Below are positions 26,070 to 34,315 of a stretch of DNA of 64,000 nt, one piece after another (within the stretch, counting starts at the first letter, position 1; every line of letters begins with the position of its first letter). Source of the stretch: JAVBLY01 sp031553035 (GTDB lineage Bacteria; Bacillota; Clostridia; Peptostreptococcales; Anaerovoracaceae); the NCBI GenBank assembly GCA_031553035.1, contig JAVBLY010000006.1, forward strand, positions 62,001 through 126,000. Reading direction: 5' to 3'. Under the pieces are notes generated by a model that saw only the letters and a program-made list of their open reading frames with translations, searched no databases and had not been told where the DNA came from. A program made the position numbers and the translations under genes.

Positions 26070-27125
26070 ATGGAAAAGAAGTTGAGAACAGTTCTGGGTG
26101 ATATAGATCCCCAATCCATGGGCGGAGCACTACCCCATGAGCACATCCTTAATGACGAGAGCATGTGGTGGGTTTCCAGCGAAGACAAACGCTCCGACAA
26201 CACCCGGGACGGGGTTCCGACCATGGATATGCTTTGGTATTGGCAGGAAAATATGACAGCAAACCTTAGCAATCTTATACTCGAAGACGAGAAGGTTGCA
26301 ATCGATGAGATTTCCGACTTGCGCGATGAATATGGCATCGGAACGATTATCGAGGTCACAAATATCGGTCTCGGCCGCGACATCACCGGGCTGAAACGTA
26401 TATCTGAAGCCTCGGGCATCCACATCGTTGCAGGGGCCGGTTTCTATACCTCCGATAGTGTTTCTGACGAGATCAGGTCTATGTCGGAAGATCAGCTATT
26501 CGATATCATCGTCAAGGATATCGAGGTAGGTGTAGACGGCACTGATATCCGTGCCGGTGTAATCGGTGAAGTCGGATTATCATGGCCGATCCAACCGTTT
26601 GAGGAGCGCATGTTAGCAGCCAGCGTCAGAGCAATGAAACATACAGGAGTAGCTATGACACTGCACAGCCCCTATTATTTACGCGATGTCTCAGTGCTGC
26701 GTGAAATCTGCGATAAGCTGGAGATCATGGGTGCCGATATGAGCCGCGTAGTTATGGGCCATTGCGATAGCTTCACTCGCGATCCTGCTTTCATCGAGGT
26801 AGCTTCCAGATTCGAGTGCATGATCCAATTCGATATGTTCGGTTTTGTCGGTTTCGAACCAGAACCAATGGGATTTTCTTATCCGCCTGCAGAAACACTT
26901 GTTGAAACGATTGCAGCTTTGGTCAAGGCTGGTTTGTCTGATCGCATTTTGATTTCACATGATAATGGGTTAAAAACAAATATGAAGATTTACGGCGGTC
27001 GCGGCTACGGCTATATATCGAGGGTCATCCTTCCTTGGTTGAGGCACGTAGGAGTGGATGAACAGGCCATAGAGCAAATCCTAATCAAGAACAGTCAGCG
27101 AATTTTCCCAATCAAAACTAAGTAA
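26070..27125 (+). CDS. Phosphotriesterase-family metal-dependent hydrolase
   Basis: A 351-residue TIM-barrel hydrolase of the amidohydrolase superfamily. Metal ligands visible are the HxH pair H23/H25 (LPHEHIL), a His in TLHSP, a His in MGHCD and the Asp in SHDNG. The bridging residue position reads IGEVG, with Glu rather than a carboxylated Lys, as in E. coli PHP. Family members hydrolyse phosphotriesters, lactones or other esters; the natural substrate is more likely a lactone or ester than an organophosphate (inference). RBS AAAGGAGG. It lies behind MerR-type promoter 3 and is followed by a terminator, so it is a separate unit of the same regulon. Confidence 0.82.
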   Translation: MEKKLRTVLGDIDPQSMGGALPHEHILNDESMWWVSSEDKRSDNTRDGVPTMDMLWYWQENMTANLSNLILEDEKVAIDEISDLRDEYGIGTIIEVTNIGLGRDITGLKRISEASGIHIVAGAGFYTSDSVSDEIRSMSEDQLFDIIVKDIEVGVDGTDIRAGVIGEVGLSWPIQPFEERMLAASVRAMKHTGVAMTLHSPYYLRDVSVLREICDKLEIMGADMSRVVMGHCDSFTRDPAFIEVASRFECMIQFDMFGFVGFEPEPMGFSYPPAETLVETIAALVKAGLSDRILISHDNGLKTNMKIYGGRGYGYISRVILPWLRHVGVDEQAIEQILIKNSQRIFPIKTK

Positions 27126-27156
27126 TTCACATACCTTCTATATACAGGAAGTCTGG

Positions 27157-27190
27157 AACCGCCGATGGCAGTGTGCTGTCAGGCGGTTTT
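27157..27190 (+). terminator. Terminator after the phosphotriesterase-family gene
   Basis: AACCGCC (27157-27163) pairs with GGCGGTT (27182-27188), with an inner TGGCAG/CTGTCA stem and a TTTT run. It separates the gene from MerR-type promoter 4. Confidence 0.7.
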
Positions 27191-27260
27191 GGTGCTTTTT
27201 GCTTGATGAAAGGCATGTTGCCACTCTTTCGAAAAAGTCTGTAAAATATATAAATACTGC

Positions 27261-27291
27261 TTGACCTTAATGTAACCGTAAGGTTTACACT
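27261..27291 (+). promoter_or_regulatory. MerR-type promoter 4
   Basis: TTGACC (27261-27266), 19-bp spacer, TACACT (27286-27291), dyad ACCTTA/TAAGGT. It drives the MFS transporter at 27404. Confidence 0.78.
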
Positions 27292-27403
27292 AAGGTTAAA
27301 GTCAATCATTACAGAGTATTGTTAAGAGTTTGTGTGTCGGGAGGTGGTCAAGAAAAATATCATTCGTAGGTTGTTTATTGAGTATTTTTAAAGGAGAAGA
27401 AAA

Positions 27404-28687
27404 ATGGAAACAAATACTATTGGAAAAACAGAATCTAAATCTGGATCGAAGTATAAATGGGTTGTCCTTGTCTCTAACGCACTCTTACTTGTTTTTCTCT
27501 GTATGGGGCTTACAACTTGGTCAGTAGCAGTGGGGCCTTTGACAGAATCACTTGGTTTAACTAATTTTCAGATAATGTTAGGTGCATCGACATTTATGCT
27601 CGGCTTTACTGTTTCTAGCGGAATTTGGGGACGAGCAATCGAAAAAATCGGATTTAAAAAAGCAGGCATAATTGGTATAGTAGTAAGCGTAATAGCACAG
27701 TTTTTAATTCCCGGTTGTACGAACGTAGTACTTATTCTTATTCTGAGATTCTTCATGGGGTTCGGATTGATAACGGTACCACTTTACTATATTGTTGGAA
27801 TGTGGTTTCCCGGCAAATTAAGAGGTTTAGCTATAGGGCTGCTCGGTGCCGTATTTTATGGCGGATTTGCTGTTGGTGGAGCTATGAGTGGTATACTTGT
27901 ACCTCTACTTGGATGGCAGACAACATTTTATATTCTTGCATCAGCTACTCTGATTGGTGGAATTCAGTGGATAATCATCACAAGAAATCCTTCTGCTAAT
28001 GAGGTTCCAGAAGATGTCAGTGAAGATGATGATGCAATTAAAGAATCCAATCAAAAGAAAGAGAGTATGTTTAAATCTCCTGCACTTTACTGGCTGGCAA
28101 GTCTCTATTTTGTAATACTATTCATAGATTATGCATTATATAATATGTCAGCAGTATTTTTGGGGGCTCATAACTTTAATATAACACAAGTAGGAATGTT
28201 ACTATTTATAGTAAGCATGATCGGTGCAGTAGCCAGTCCGGTTGGAGGAATTGTGTCTGATGCAGCAGCAAGAAAAAGCCCACTTGAACCACATTCTGCA
28301 CGTATTAAGACAATGATATTCGGCGGAGTTTTAATCACGACAGTTGGTTGTATATTTACACCTATTTTAGGAGGCATGAGTTTTGTTCTTGTTGCAATTT
28401 GTCTGGTATTCGCAGGCTGGGGTGGCCCCTTTATGGATGCGGTAACGACAGTAGCTGCATTTGATTTCTTTGGGATGATTCGCGGAGATAAAGCTTTAGG
28501 TTATATGGTTTTATTAGGCGGCATCGGAAGCGTTATTTCCCCTGCTCTTACAACTTGGCTCGGCGAAAATGTCAGTTGGACAGTAGCATGGCTGCTGCTT
28601 GGAGCTGTAGGTCTGCTTGGTTTAGTGGCTTGTATAAAAGTCATGAAAATGAAGTCGGAAACAACTGATAATCAGAAAGCAGCCTAA
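27404..28687 (+). CDS. Major facilitator superfamily transporter
   Basis: A 427-residue integral membrane protein with about 12 hydrophobic segments and a charged cytoplasmic loop in the middle (EVPEDVSEDDDAIKESNQKKES, about 202-223). This pattern and the long TM1-TM2 layout resemble the oxalate/formate or monocarboxylate group of MFS carriers, which move organic anions. It is the last unit under a MerR-type promoter in the island and is the natural candidate for uptake of the island's substrate, or export of its product. RBS AAAGGAGAAG precedes ATG 27404. Substrate is not deducible. Confidence 0.85.
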   Translation: METNTIGKTESKSGSKYKWVVLVSNALLLVFLCMGLTTWSVAVGPLTESLGLTNFQIMLGASTFMLGFTVSSGIWGRAIEKIGFKKAGIIGIVVSVIAQFLIPGCTNVVLILILRFFMGFGLITVPLYYIVGMWFPGKLRGLAIGLLGAVFYGGFAVGGAMSGILVPLLGWQTTFYILASATLIGGIQWIIITRNPSANEVPEDVSEDDDAIKESNQKKESMFKSPALYWLASLYFVILFIDYALYNMSAVFLGAHNFNITQVGMLLFIVSMIGAVASPVGGIVSDAAARKSPLEPHSARIKTMIFGGVLITTVGCIFTPILGGMSFVLVAICLVFAGWGGPFMDAVTTVAAFDFFGMIRGDKALGYMVLLGGIGSVISPALTTWLGENVSWTVAWLLLGAVGLLGLVACIKVMKMKSETTDNQKAA

Positions 28688-28821
28688 CAAATATTAAAAT
28701 TTGATCAAAAAATAACTTACTCAACAAGTAATATTAAGCATGAAATAACCTGAATTTCATAGCTAAATATTCGAAGACTAATATCAAATTCAAAGCAAAA
28801 CTGAAATATGATAAATTATAC

Positions 28822-28849
28822 AAAAACCTGCAGATGCCTGCAGGTTTTT
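28822..28849. terminator. Bidirectional terminator between convergent genes
   Basis: A perfect 12-bp stem AAAAACCTGCAG/CTGCAGGTTTTT with loop ATGC. It carries a T-run on the plus strand and the matching A-run for the minus strand, ending both the MFS gene and the small membrane protein gene. Confidence 0.85.
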
Positions 28850-28874
28850 GGCTAATTACAAATTATTATAATAC

Positions 28875-29273
28875 TTATTTCTCTTCTTTATCGTCCTTCT
28901 TGTCTTCAGCCTTCTTGTCGTCTTTAGTGTCAGCTTTTTCTGCGTCTTCCTCAGGCGTTATGTCATCTTTTGCAGTAAGCTCAGGTTTAGCAATGTCTTT
29001 GGCTTTTCGCTCAACCATTTTCTTGTTGCTGACCCACCAGATTGAAAGCAGTATTGCTATAAATATTATGTAGTTACCACAATTGGTCATATAATAACTC
29101 ATTACATCAAAGAAGTTTTCGGAAAGTGAAACCTGACCGTATGAAAGCATTTCCTTCATATAAGACGTTACGCTTATAATCGCTCCTACTGTATATATGG
29201 TCAGCAGTCCGCATAATACAAAAATTAAAATTGAAAATACCGATATCCTTTTGTTCTTCGTGTTGTTACTCAT
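28875..29273 (-). CDS. Small two-TM membrane protein with a charged C-terminal tail
   Basis: A 132-residue protein of unknown function. Two hydrophobic segments are seen: about residues 12-34 (VFSILIFVLCGLLTIYTVGAI) and about 65-83 (YIIFIAILLSIWWVS). A C-terminal tail of about 45 residues is almost entirely Lys, Asp and Glu (AEKADTKDDKKAEDKKDD). The ATG 29273 start has AGAGAGG upstream; an in-frame GTG 18 bp further upstream is less likely. I do not recognise a family. Confidence 0.65.
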   Translation of the reverse strand: MSNNTKNKRISVFSILIFVLCGLLTIYTVGAIISVTSYMKEMLSYGQVSLSENFFDVMSYYMTNCGNYIIFIAILLSIWWVSNKKMVERKAKDIAKPELTAKDDITPEEDAEKADTKDDKKAEDKKDDKEEK

Positions 29274-29442
29274 AATTACCTCTCTATTCACTATAACTTT
29301 AACAATTGACCATAAGTTAAAAGAAGATTAACATTTCTAACTTAAATTAGACTTAAATTATATATTATTATTCATGTAATGACAAACCATATTACATGTG
29401 TTTGTCATTATTAGAGTAAGCTGTATTACCATTTTTCATTTT

Positions 29443-29450
29443 GTTATAAT
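29443..29450 (+). promoter_or_regulatory. Extended -10 promoter of the PBP1A gene
   Basis: A TGT extension directly before TATAAT (29445-29450) makes an extended -10 element. No good -35 box is present at 17 bp. It lies 34 bp upstream of the PBP start codon. Confidence 0.5.
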
Positions 29451-29484
29451 ATTAATGTAACTAAACTGGTCCAAAGAGGAAAAA

Positions 29485-32313
29485 ATGACCAAAGATCGAG
29501 ATAATGAAAACAATATAGACATAGACGATTTTTTCAAAGAATTTGAAAAGATAGATAAAACAGATAAAAAATCTAAGCGAGCATCTCATATACCCGGAGT
29601 GATTCCGGGGGATACCGCTCCTTTTTCATATGAAGAAACAAATGTGGTCGCCAACAGATCCGAGCGTTTAGGCAAGTCACAAAAGAGCAATGTAGATACA
29701 GAAAAAATCACCGACCTTGAAGACCTGTTTGGTTATTCTGAACGTGATCTAAAGAAGAAAAAAACAAAAAATAAAAAGACCAAACGTGAAGAAAACAAAT
29801 CCCCAAAAAGAAAAAAGAAACCGAAAAAAAAGAAGGTGTGGTTCAAAAGATTTATAGCTTTATGCGGTGTGGTGGCGGTTCTGGGAATCGTCATGGTTGC
29901 CTTCATCCTCCAGGATACACAAAATATCAAATGGGATAATATATATGATTATCTTTCCGAAGCGTCTGTAATATATGATGATGACGGCAAAGAGATAGAG
30001 AATATTTATTCAAGCTCCGGTAACCGTGTCATCTCCAAATATGATGAAATGCCGAAGGATCTTGTTAATGCCTTTATATCAATTGAAGACAAGACATTCT
30101 GGGATCATCATGGTTTTAATTTTACAAGGATGGCAGGTGCAATAGTGGAGTCTGTAAAAAGCGGCGGCAAAGTTGGCGGGACCAGCACAATCACCCAGCA
30201 GCTTGCGCGAAACTTGTGGCTAACCGAAACTAAATCCGAAAGGTCCTTAACAAGAAAAATCAAGGAAGCATATTATGCTATCCAGCTTGAACGTCATCTT
30301 TCTAAAGAAGAGATCGTTGAGGTATACCTAAATACTATTGCATTGGGGCAGAACTGCCTGGGAGTTCAATCCGCATCGCAGACATACTTTTCCAAGGATG
30401 TAGGGGATCTGACGGTACTTGAAAGCGCAGCTCTGGCAAGTTTGGCAAAAGCCCCCAGTTCATATTCCTACATCAAGTCAGTAGCAACAGATGAAGTATC
30501 CAAGAATGACTCAAGAATAATAAAAACAGGTAATTCCAACACCTATTTATATAACGACAGAGCCGAAGATCGGGTCCAGACGGTTTTGAATCTAATGGAA
30601 GAGCAGGGCTACATAACCGAAACACAACACGATAAAGCGAAAATAAGCAAGCTGAAGGGCAAGATAAAACCGAATATCGTAGAAAAAACAAACGAAGCCC
30701 AGTTCTTTGTGGACTATACGATCAAGAAACTGAGTGAAGATCTGAAAAAAGAATATAACCTCACCGAGCAGGAAGCCACAAGGATGGTTTATTCCGGCGG
30801 CCTCAAGATATATACGACACTGGATAAAAAAATGCAGAATGCTGCCGAGAAGCAATTCAAAGAAAAAAGCAATTTTCCTGATGTAACCAACCTGAACAAA
30901 GACAAAAATGGCAATATTCTCAATGATGACGATGGTATAATTCTTTATAAGTACAGCAATTTCTTTGACGGAAAAGGCAGGTTCACACTCAAAAAAGCGG
31001 AGTACACGCTGCAGAAAAACGGAGATTTGCTTCTTAAAAAGGGGAAGAAGCTTAATTTCTACGAAACGGAATCAAGTCTGGGCAAGGACATCAATATAGA
31101 GTTCAAGCCACTTTACCGTCAAACTGGCGGAACATTCTATTCCATCGACGGTGGTGTCATCAATATCCCTGCAAAATACAAGAGTTTTGACTCAAATGAG
31201 AATATAATAATTGATGCAGAATTCTTTGCTGACAAAAATTATAAGGATTACATGTCAGTCAAAAAGAATAAAATAGTGATCCCTGAAAAGAGCTACACCC
31301 TGAGACAGCAGATCCAGCAGCCCCAGGCCGCCATGGTGATCATGGACCATAAAAATGGTGAGATCAAAGCCATGATAGGCGGCAGAAGCATCGAAGGTAA
31401 GATGAACTACAACAGGGCAACAAGTACAAGACAGCCCGGATCCGCTATCAAACCGATTGCTGTTTATGCTCCGGCATTGGAATCGGGAGCCAGTCTTCAG
31501 AAGATCAAAAAAGGTGAGAGCTCATACGGCGACTACTGGACGGCAGCCAGCGTGATCAGAGACGAATACATGACATATAAAGGCAAAACCTGGCCAAGGA
31601 ACTGGTATTCAGGGTACAGAGGTAGCATGAGCCTCAGGAGAGCAGTAGAGCAGTCAGTAAATACCATTCCGGTGAAAGTACTCAAGAATATCGGAATAGA
31701 AACATCGGTGGATTTTCTTGAAGATCTGGGCGTAACCAGCATAGTTAAGGAAAAAGGAGCATCCCATGACCTTAAACCTGCCGCACTGGCACTTGGCGGG
31801 ATGTCCAAAGGGATAAGCCCCATCGAAATGGCTGCTGCATATGCAACCTTCCCCAACAGCGGAACTTATGTCGAACCCAAACCGTATTCAGAAATAAGAA
31901 CGAAAAACGGCACTCTAGTAATGAAAAGTAATCCGACTACCAGAAGGGTAATGGATGTGGGAACTGCATTTATAATGAATGATATATTGAGGACAACAGT
32001 AACCAATGGTATTGCAGGAAGAGCCTCAATGAACAGTCAACCTGTGGCAGGTAAAACCGGTACGACTTCGGATAACTTCGATGCCTGGTTCGTGGGCTCG
32101 ACGCCAAAATATACAGCATCGATATGGATCGGAAATGATATTAATATTCAACTTTCGGAGGGATCGACAGCCGCTGCAAGTCTCTGGAGCAAAGTCATGG
32201 CTGCCGCCACAGAAGGGGATAAGAGGAAGGAATTTCCTGAAGCTCCTTATAATGTCGAGAAAGATTATTATAATGGCAGGAATGAATATTTCATAGATGG
32301 TACCAGGCCGTAA
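29485..32313 (+). CDS. Class A penicillin-binding protein 1A (transglycosylase/transpeptidase)
   Basis: A 942-residue bifunctional peptidoglycan synthase. A long charged cytoplasmic N-terminus (about 1-120) ends in KKKPKKKKVWFKR, followed by one TM anchor at about 125-145. The glycosyltransferase domain has EDKTFWDHHGFNF and GGTSTITQQLARNLWL. The transpeptidase domain has the SxxK serine in QPGSAIKP, the SxN motif SVN and the KTGT motif in AGKTGTTSDNFDAW. It builds glycan strands and crosslinks them outside the membrane. A region of about 150 residues between the two domains is longer than in minimal PBPs and rich in Lys/Asp. Confidence 0.93.
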   Translation: MTKDRDNENNIDIDDFFKEFEKIDKTDKKSKRASHIPGVIPGDTAPFSYEETNVVANRSERLGKSQKSNVDTEKITDLEDLFGYSERDLKKKKTKNKKTKREENKSPKRKKKPKKKKVWFKRFIALCGVVAVLGIVMVAFILQDTQNIKWDNIYDYLSEASVIYDDDGKEIENIYSSSGNRVISKYDEMPKDLVNAFISIEDKTFWDHHGFNFTRMAGAIVESVKSGGKVGGTSTITQQLARNLWLTETKSERSLTRKIKEAYYAIQLERHLSKEEIVEVYLNTIALGQNCLGVQSASQTYFSKDVGDLTVLESAALASLAKAPSSYSYIKSVATDEVSKNDSRIIKTGNSNTYLYNDRAEDRVQTVLNLMEEQGYITETQHDKAKISKLKGKIKPNIVEKTNEAQFFVDYTIKKLSEDLKKEYNLTEQEATRMVYSGGLKIYTTLDKKMQNAAEKQFKEKSNFPDVTNLNKDKNGNILNDDDGIILYKYSNFFDGKGRFTLKKAEYTLQKNGDLLLKKGKKLNFYETESSLGKDINIEFKPLYRQTGGTFYSIDGGVINIPAKYKSFDSNENIIIDAEFFADKNYKDYMSVKKNKIVIPEKSYTLRQQIQQPQAAMVIMDHKNGEIKAMIGGRSIEGKMNYNRATSTRQPGSAIKPIAVYAPALESGASLQKIKKGESSYGDYWTAASVIRDEYMTYKGKTWPRNWYSGYRGSMSLRRAVEQSVNTIPVKVLKNIGIETSVDFLEDLGVTSIVKEKGASHDLKPAALALGGMSKGISPIEMAAAYATFPNSGTYVEPKPYSEIRTKNGTLVMKSNPTTRRVMDVGTAFIMNDILRTTVTNGIAGRASMNSQPVAGKTGTTSDNFDAWFVGSTPKYTASIWIGNDINIQLSEGSTAAASLWSKVMAAATEGDKRKEFPEAPYNVEKDYYNGRNEYFIDGTRP

Positions 32314-32428
32314 TTATTCAGAAAATATATCTAACTCCCTTTCTTGAATCACTGTTTTATCGATGTTTTCATACCATGACATTAAGTTGTTTTTGAATCC
32401 GGACCGAACATCCGACTCGTCGCTTCAA

Positions 32429-32455
32429 TACCCACAGGGGGCACAGGGCGGGGAA
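32429..32455 (+). repeat. Short GC-rich repeat, copy B
   Basis: TACCCACAGGGGGCACAGGG followed by CGGGG. It shares the TACCCACAGGGGGCA core with copy A at 7926 and is related to copy C at 41496. Here it is not next to a start codon and lies downstream of the PBP gene. Confidence 0.45.
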
Positions 32456-32473
32456 TCATTTTGATGATACAAA

Positions 32474-32530
32474 AACATAGAATGAGGTCATGAAGACCTC
32501 ATTCTATGTTATGGCACTCCCGAGATGATT
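32474..32530 (-). repeat. Partial second copy of a tRNA-Arg 3' end with terminator hairpin
   Basis: On the minus strand this unit has the last 18-20 nt of the tRNA-Arg gene plus CCA (32510-32530, TATGGCACTCCCGAGATGATT on the plus strand). A 16-bp perfect hairpin (32474-32489 with 32495-32510) and a T-run follow. The same order, tRNA end then hairpin, occurs at 32676-32731. The rest of the tRNA is missing, so this is a tRNA fragment. Confidence 0.7.
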
Positions 32531-32675
32531 AGCGCATATGCTCATTAAATTCGCATCTGCCGTCCTGCGCCTCCTGATTTAGTCGGCTTGGACCACTCGC
32601 TACTCATCGATCCGCTGGATCGCTGAGCTTAACGCTCGTGCATTTTCATGTTCGAATCATTTTGAAAGTACAGAT
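32531..32675. other. Noncoding stretch between the two tRNA-end copies
   Basis: About 145 bp without a credible ORF. It contains the short hairpin CGATCCGCTGGATCG (about 32610-32624). Its right edge (GAATCATTTTGAAAGTACA) resembles the left flank of the partial unit (GAATCATTTTGATGATACA at about 32454), as expected for a tandem duplication. No other function seen. Confidence 0.5.
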
Positions 32676-32711
32676 ATAACAAAAATAGGCCTTAAGGCCT
32701 ATTCTTGTTAT
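32676..32711 (-). terminator. Terminator of the tRNA-Arg gene
   Basis: A 16-bp hairpin with one mismatch (32676-32691 with 32696-32711), core AATAGGCC-TTAA-GGCCTATT. On the minus strand it follows the tRNA directly and ends in TTTTTG. Confidence 0.75.
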
Positions 32712-32712
32712 A

Positions 32713-32788
32713 TGGCACTCCCGAGATGATTCGAACATCCGACACCTGGTTTAGGAAACCAGTGCTCTATCCCCTGAGCTACGGGAGT
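32713..32788 (-). tRNA. tRNA-Arg (anticodon CCT)
   Basis: A complete cloverleaf on the minus strand. Acceptor stem ACTCCCG/CGGGAGT; D-stem GCTC/GAGC; anticodon stem CTGGT/ACCAG with loop TTCCTAA (anticodon CCT, reading AGG). The T-arm is GGATG-TTCGAAT-CATCT. Discriminator G and an encoded CCA (32713-32715) complete the 76 nt. Confidence 0.95.
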
Positions 32789-32866
32789 ATATTAAACTTA
32801 AATGATATGGACTACTTATGAAATTATAATCAATCAAAAGAATTTAATCAAGAAGAAAAAGTATAT

Positions 32867-33586
32867 TTAGACCAGATTGTTCCAGTCTTTTTCCACATTC
32901 TCCACAGGCTCGGTATCAGCCCAGTTCGCCGGAAGGAATTCATCGGGGATGAATCCGTTGACAAGTTTAAGGAATGGGTTATGAGTATAAAGGAATTCTG
33001 TGATCAGAGAATTTTCCATTCTTAAATTTACGGACTCATAGAACTCGGGGCTTATGGCAAATGAAAGAGGCATCAGAAGTGCCAGCAGTACAAATACGAT
33101 GAGGATGCCCTGAATCACTCCCAGAATGCAACCTGCGATTCCATCCGCACCGCCGATAAAACCATCGTGGTATTTTTTTGAAAGCAGCATGGTGAGCAGA
33201 AACAATATGAATTTGATTATTAATACAAGGCTGATGAATACAATAACACTGAAAGATGCTTCGGCAATATTAGCAGCAGCAGTGTCAATAATGTCATCGG
33301 TAATATCATCAAGAGAGTCTCCGAAAGCTCCGGGAACGCTGCCCGGGATCCCTCCTGTATATCGATCTACGAATTCGTGGCATACAGTTGTTATGTGTGT
33401 GGAATAATCCTCGTAGAACATGGTGTATTCTTTGAAAAGGCTGACTAAATGTGACTGGAGAAAAACAGCTCCGACAATTGCGATAATCCAGCCCAGGAAC
33501 CTGAAAATGGAATAAACGAACCCGTTTCTAAGTCCCAGGAACCCGAAGAATATCACTATTAATAATATGATCAAATCGAATATCAT
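32867..33586 (-). CDS. CvpA-family membrane protein
   Basis: A protein of about 239 residues with four hydrophobic segments. It starts MIFDLIILLIVIFFGFLGLRNG and includes GWIIAIVGAVF, the typical CvpA N-terminus. The central part FIGGADGIAGCILGVIQGILIVF is the second family signature. CvpA proteins are linked to envelope stress and, in E. coli, to colicin V production; the molecular role is unclear. ATG 33586 is preferred because GGAAG lies 8 bp upstream; an in-frame start at 33607 adds seven residues. It is divergent from tadA. Confidence 0.8.
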   Translation of the reverse strand: MIFDLIILLIVIFFGFLGLRNGFVYSIFRFLGWIIAIVGAVFLQSHLVSLFKEYTMFYEDYSTHITTVCHEFVDRYTGGIPGSVPGAFGDSLDDITDDIIDTAAANIAEASFSVIVFISLVLIIKFILFLLTMLLSKKYHDGFIGGADGIAGCILGVIQGILIVFVLLALLMPLSFAISPEFYESVNLRMENSLITEFLYTHNPFLKLVNGFIPDEFLPANWADTEPVENVEKDWNNLV

Positions 33587-33728
33587 AAGCTTATCTTCCA
33601 CTAACATTAACTTGTACGATAAAACTATATCAGAAGAACATGATTACTGCTACATATATGACAAGGATGTAATTATTTTGAAATCAACACAAAATGTGAC
33701 TTAAGCCCTCTTATCTGCTTTAAATTTA

Positions 33729-33757
33729 TTGAAACAGATATGCTTTTATGATATTAT
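33729..33757 (+). promoter_or_regulatory. Promoter of the tadA operon
   Basis: TTGAAA (33729-33734), 17-bp spacer, TATTAT (33752-33757), about 40 bp before the start codon at 33800. Confidence 0.6.
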
Positions 33758-33799
33758 ACCTTATTGTGTCGGATACGCTTAAAATGCGAGGAGAGCAAG

Positions 33800-34315
33800 G
33801 TGTTTAGCCCAAGAGACGAGCATATTCCCTTTATGAAAGAAGCTTTATATGAAGCTAAAAAAGCTTACGCTAAAGGAGAAGTACCGATCGGTGCCGTTGT
33901 TGTCAAAGACGGGCAGGTGATCGGCAGAGGGCACAATGAGACAGAGGGTAAAAAGGACTCGACAGTTCATGCAGAAATGACCGCTATCAGGAAAGCCGAG
34001 AGAAAAATAGGCAGTTGGCGGCTCACGGGTACAACGATCTATGTCACTTCGGAACCATGTACCATGTGTGCAGGAGCCATAGTGCTGGCCAGGATCGATC
34101 ATCTGGTGACCGGAGCGGGCAGTCCCAAAAGCGGAGCATGTTACACACTTAAAAACCTTCTAAGTGATGATAGATTGAATCATACTGTAGAGCTGACCAA
34201 GGGCATCATGGAAGAGGAAAGCAGTGAACTATTAAAGAACTTTTTTAAAGAATTACGGATTAAGAATAAAACAGATAAATCGGAGGAGACTGAAGTTGAA
34301 AGCAATCGTAAATAA
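33800..34315 (+). CDS. tadA: tRNA-specific adenosine deaminase
   Basis: A 171-residue protein that converts wobble adenosine-34 of tRNA-Arg(ACG) to inosine. The zinc-deaminase motifs are HAEMTAI (His ligand and catalytic Glu) and SEPCTMCAGAI (two Cys ligands). The GTG start at 33800 is chosen because AGGAGA lies 5 bp upstream; a reading from 33764 would pass through the RBS. The last 20 bp overlap the next gene's TTG start, so the two are translationally coupled. The C-terminus is slightly longer and more charged than in typical TadA. Confidence 0.92.
   Translation: MFSPRDEHIPFMKEALYEAKKAYAKGEVPIGAVVVKDGQVIGRGHNETEGKKDSTVHAEMTAIRKAERKIGSWRLTGTTIYVTSEPCTMCAGAIVLARIDHLVTGAGSPKSGACYTLKNLLSDDRLNHTVELTKGIMEEESSELLKNFFKELRIKNKTDKSEETEVESNRK

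Noticed and set aside
18019..27291. The four TTGACCTTAATGTA-type repeats as a CRISPR or mobile repeat
   Set aside because: Spacing is kilobases, each copy sits just upstream of a gene, and the layout (-35, 19 bp, -10, internal dyad) is that of a promoter.
32531..32675. An integrated mobile element between the two tRNA-end copies
   Set aside because: The interval is only about 145-200 bp with no integrase or ORF, so at most a scar remains.
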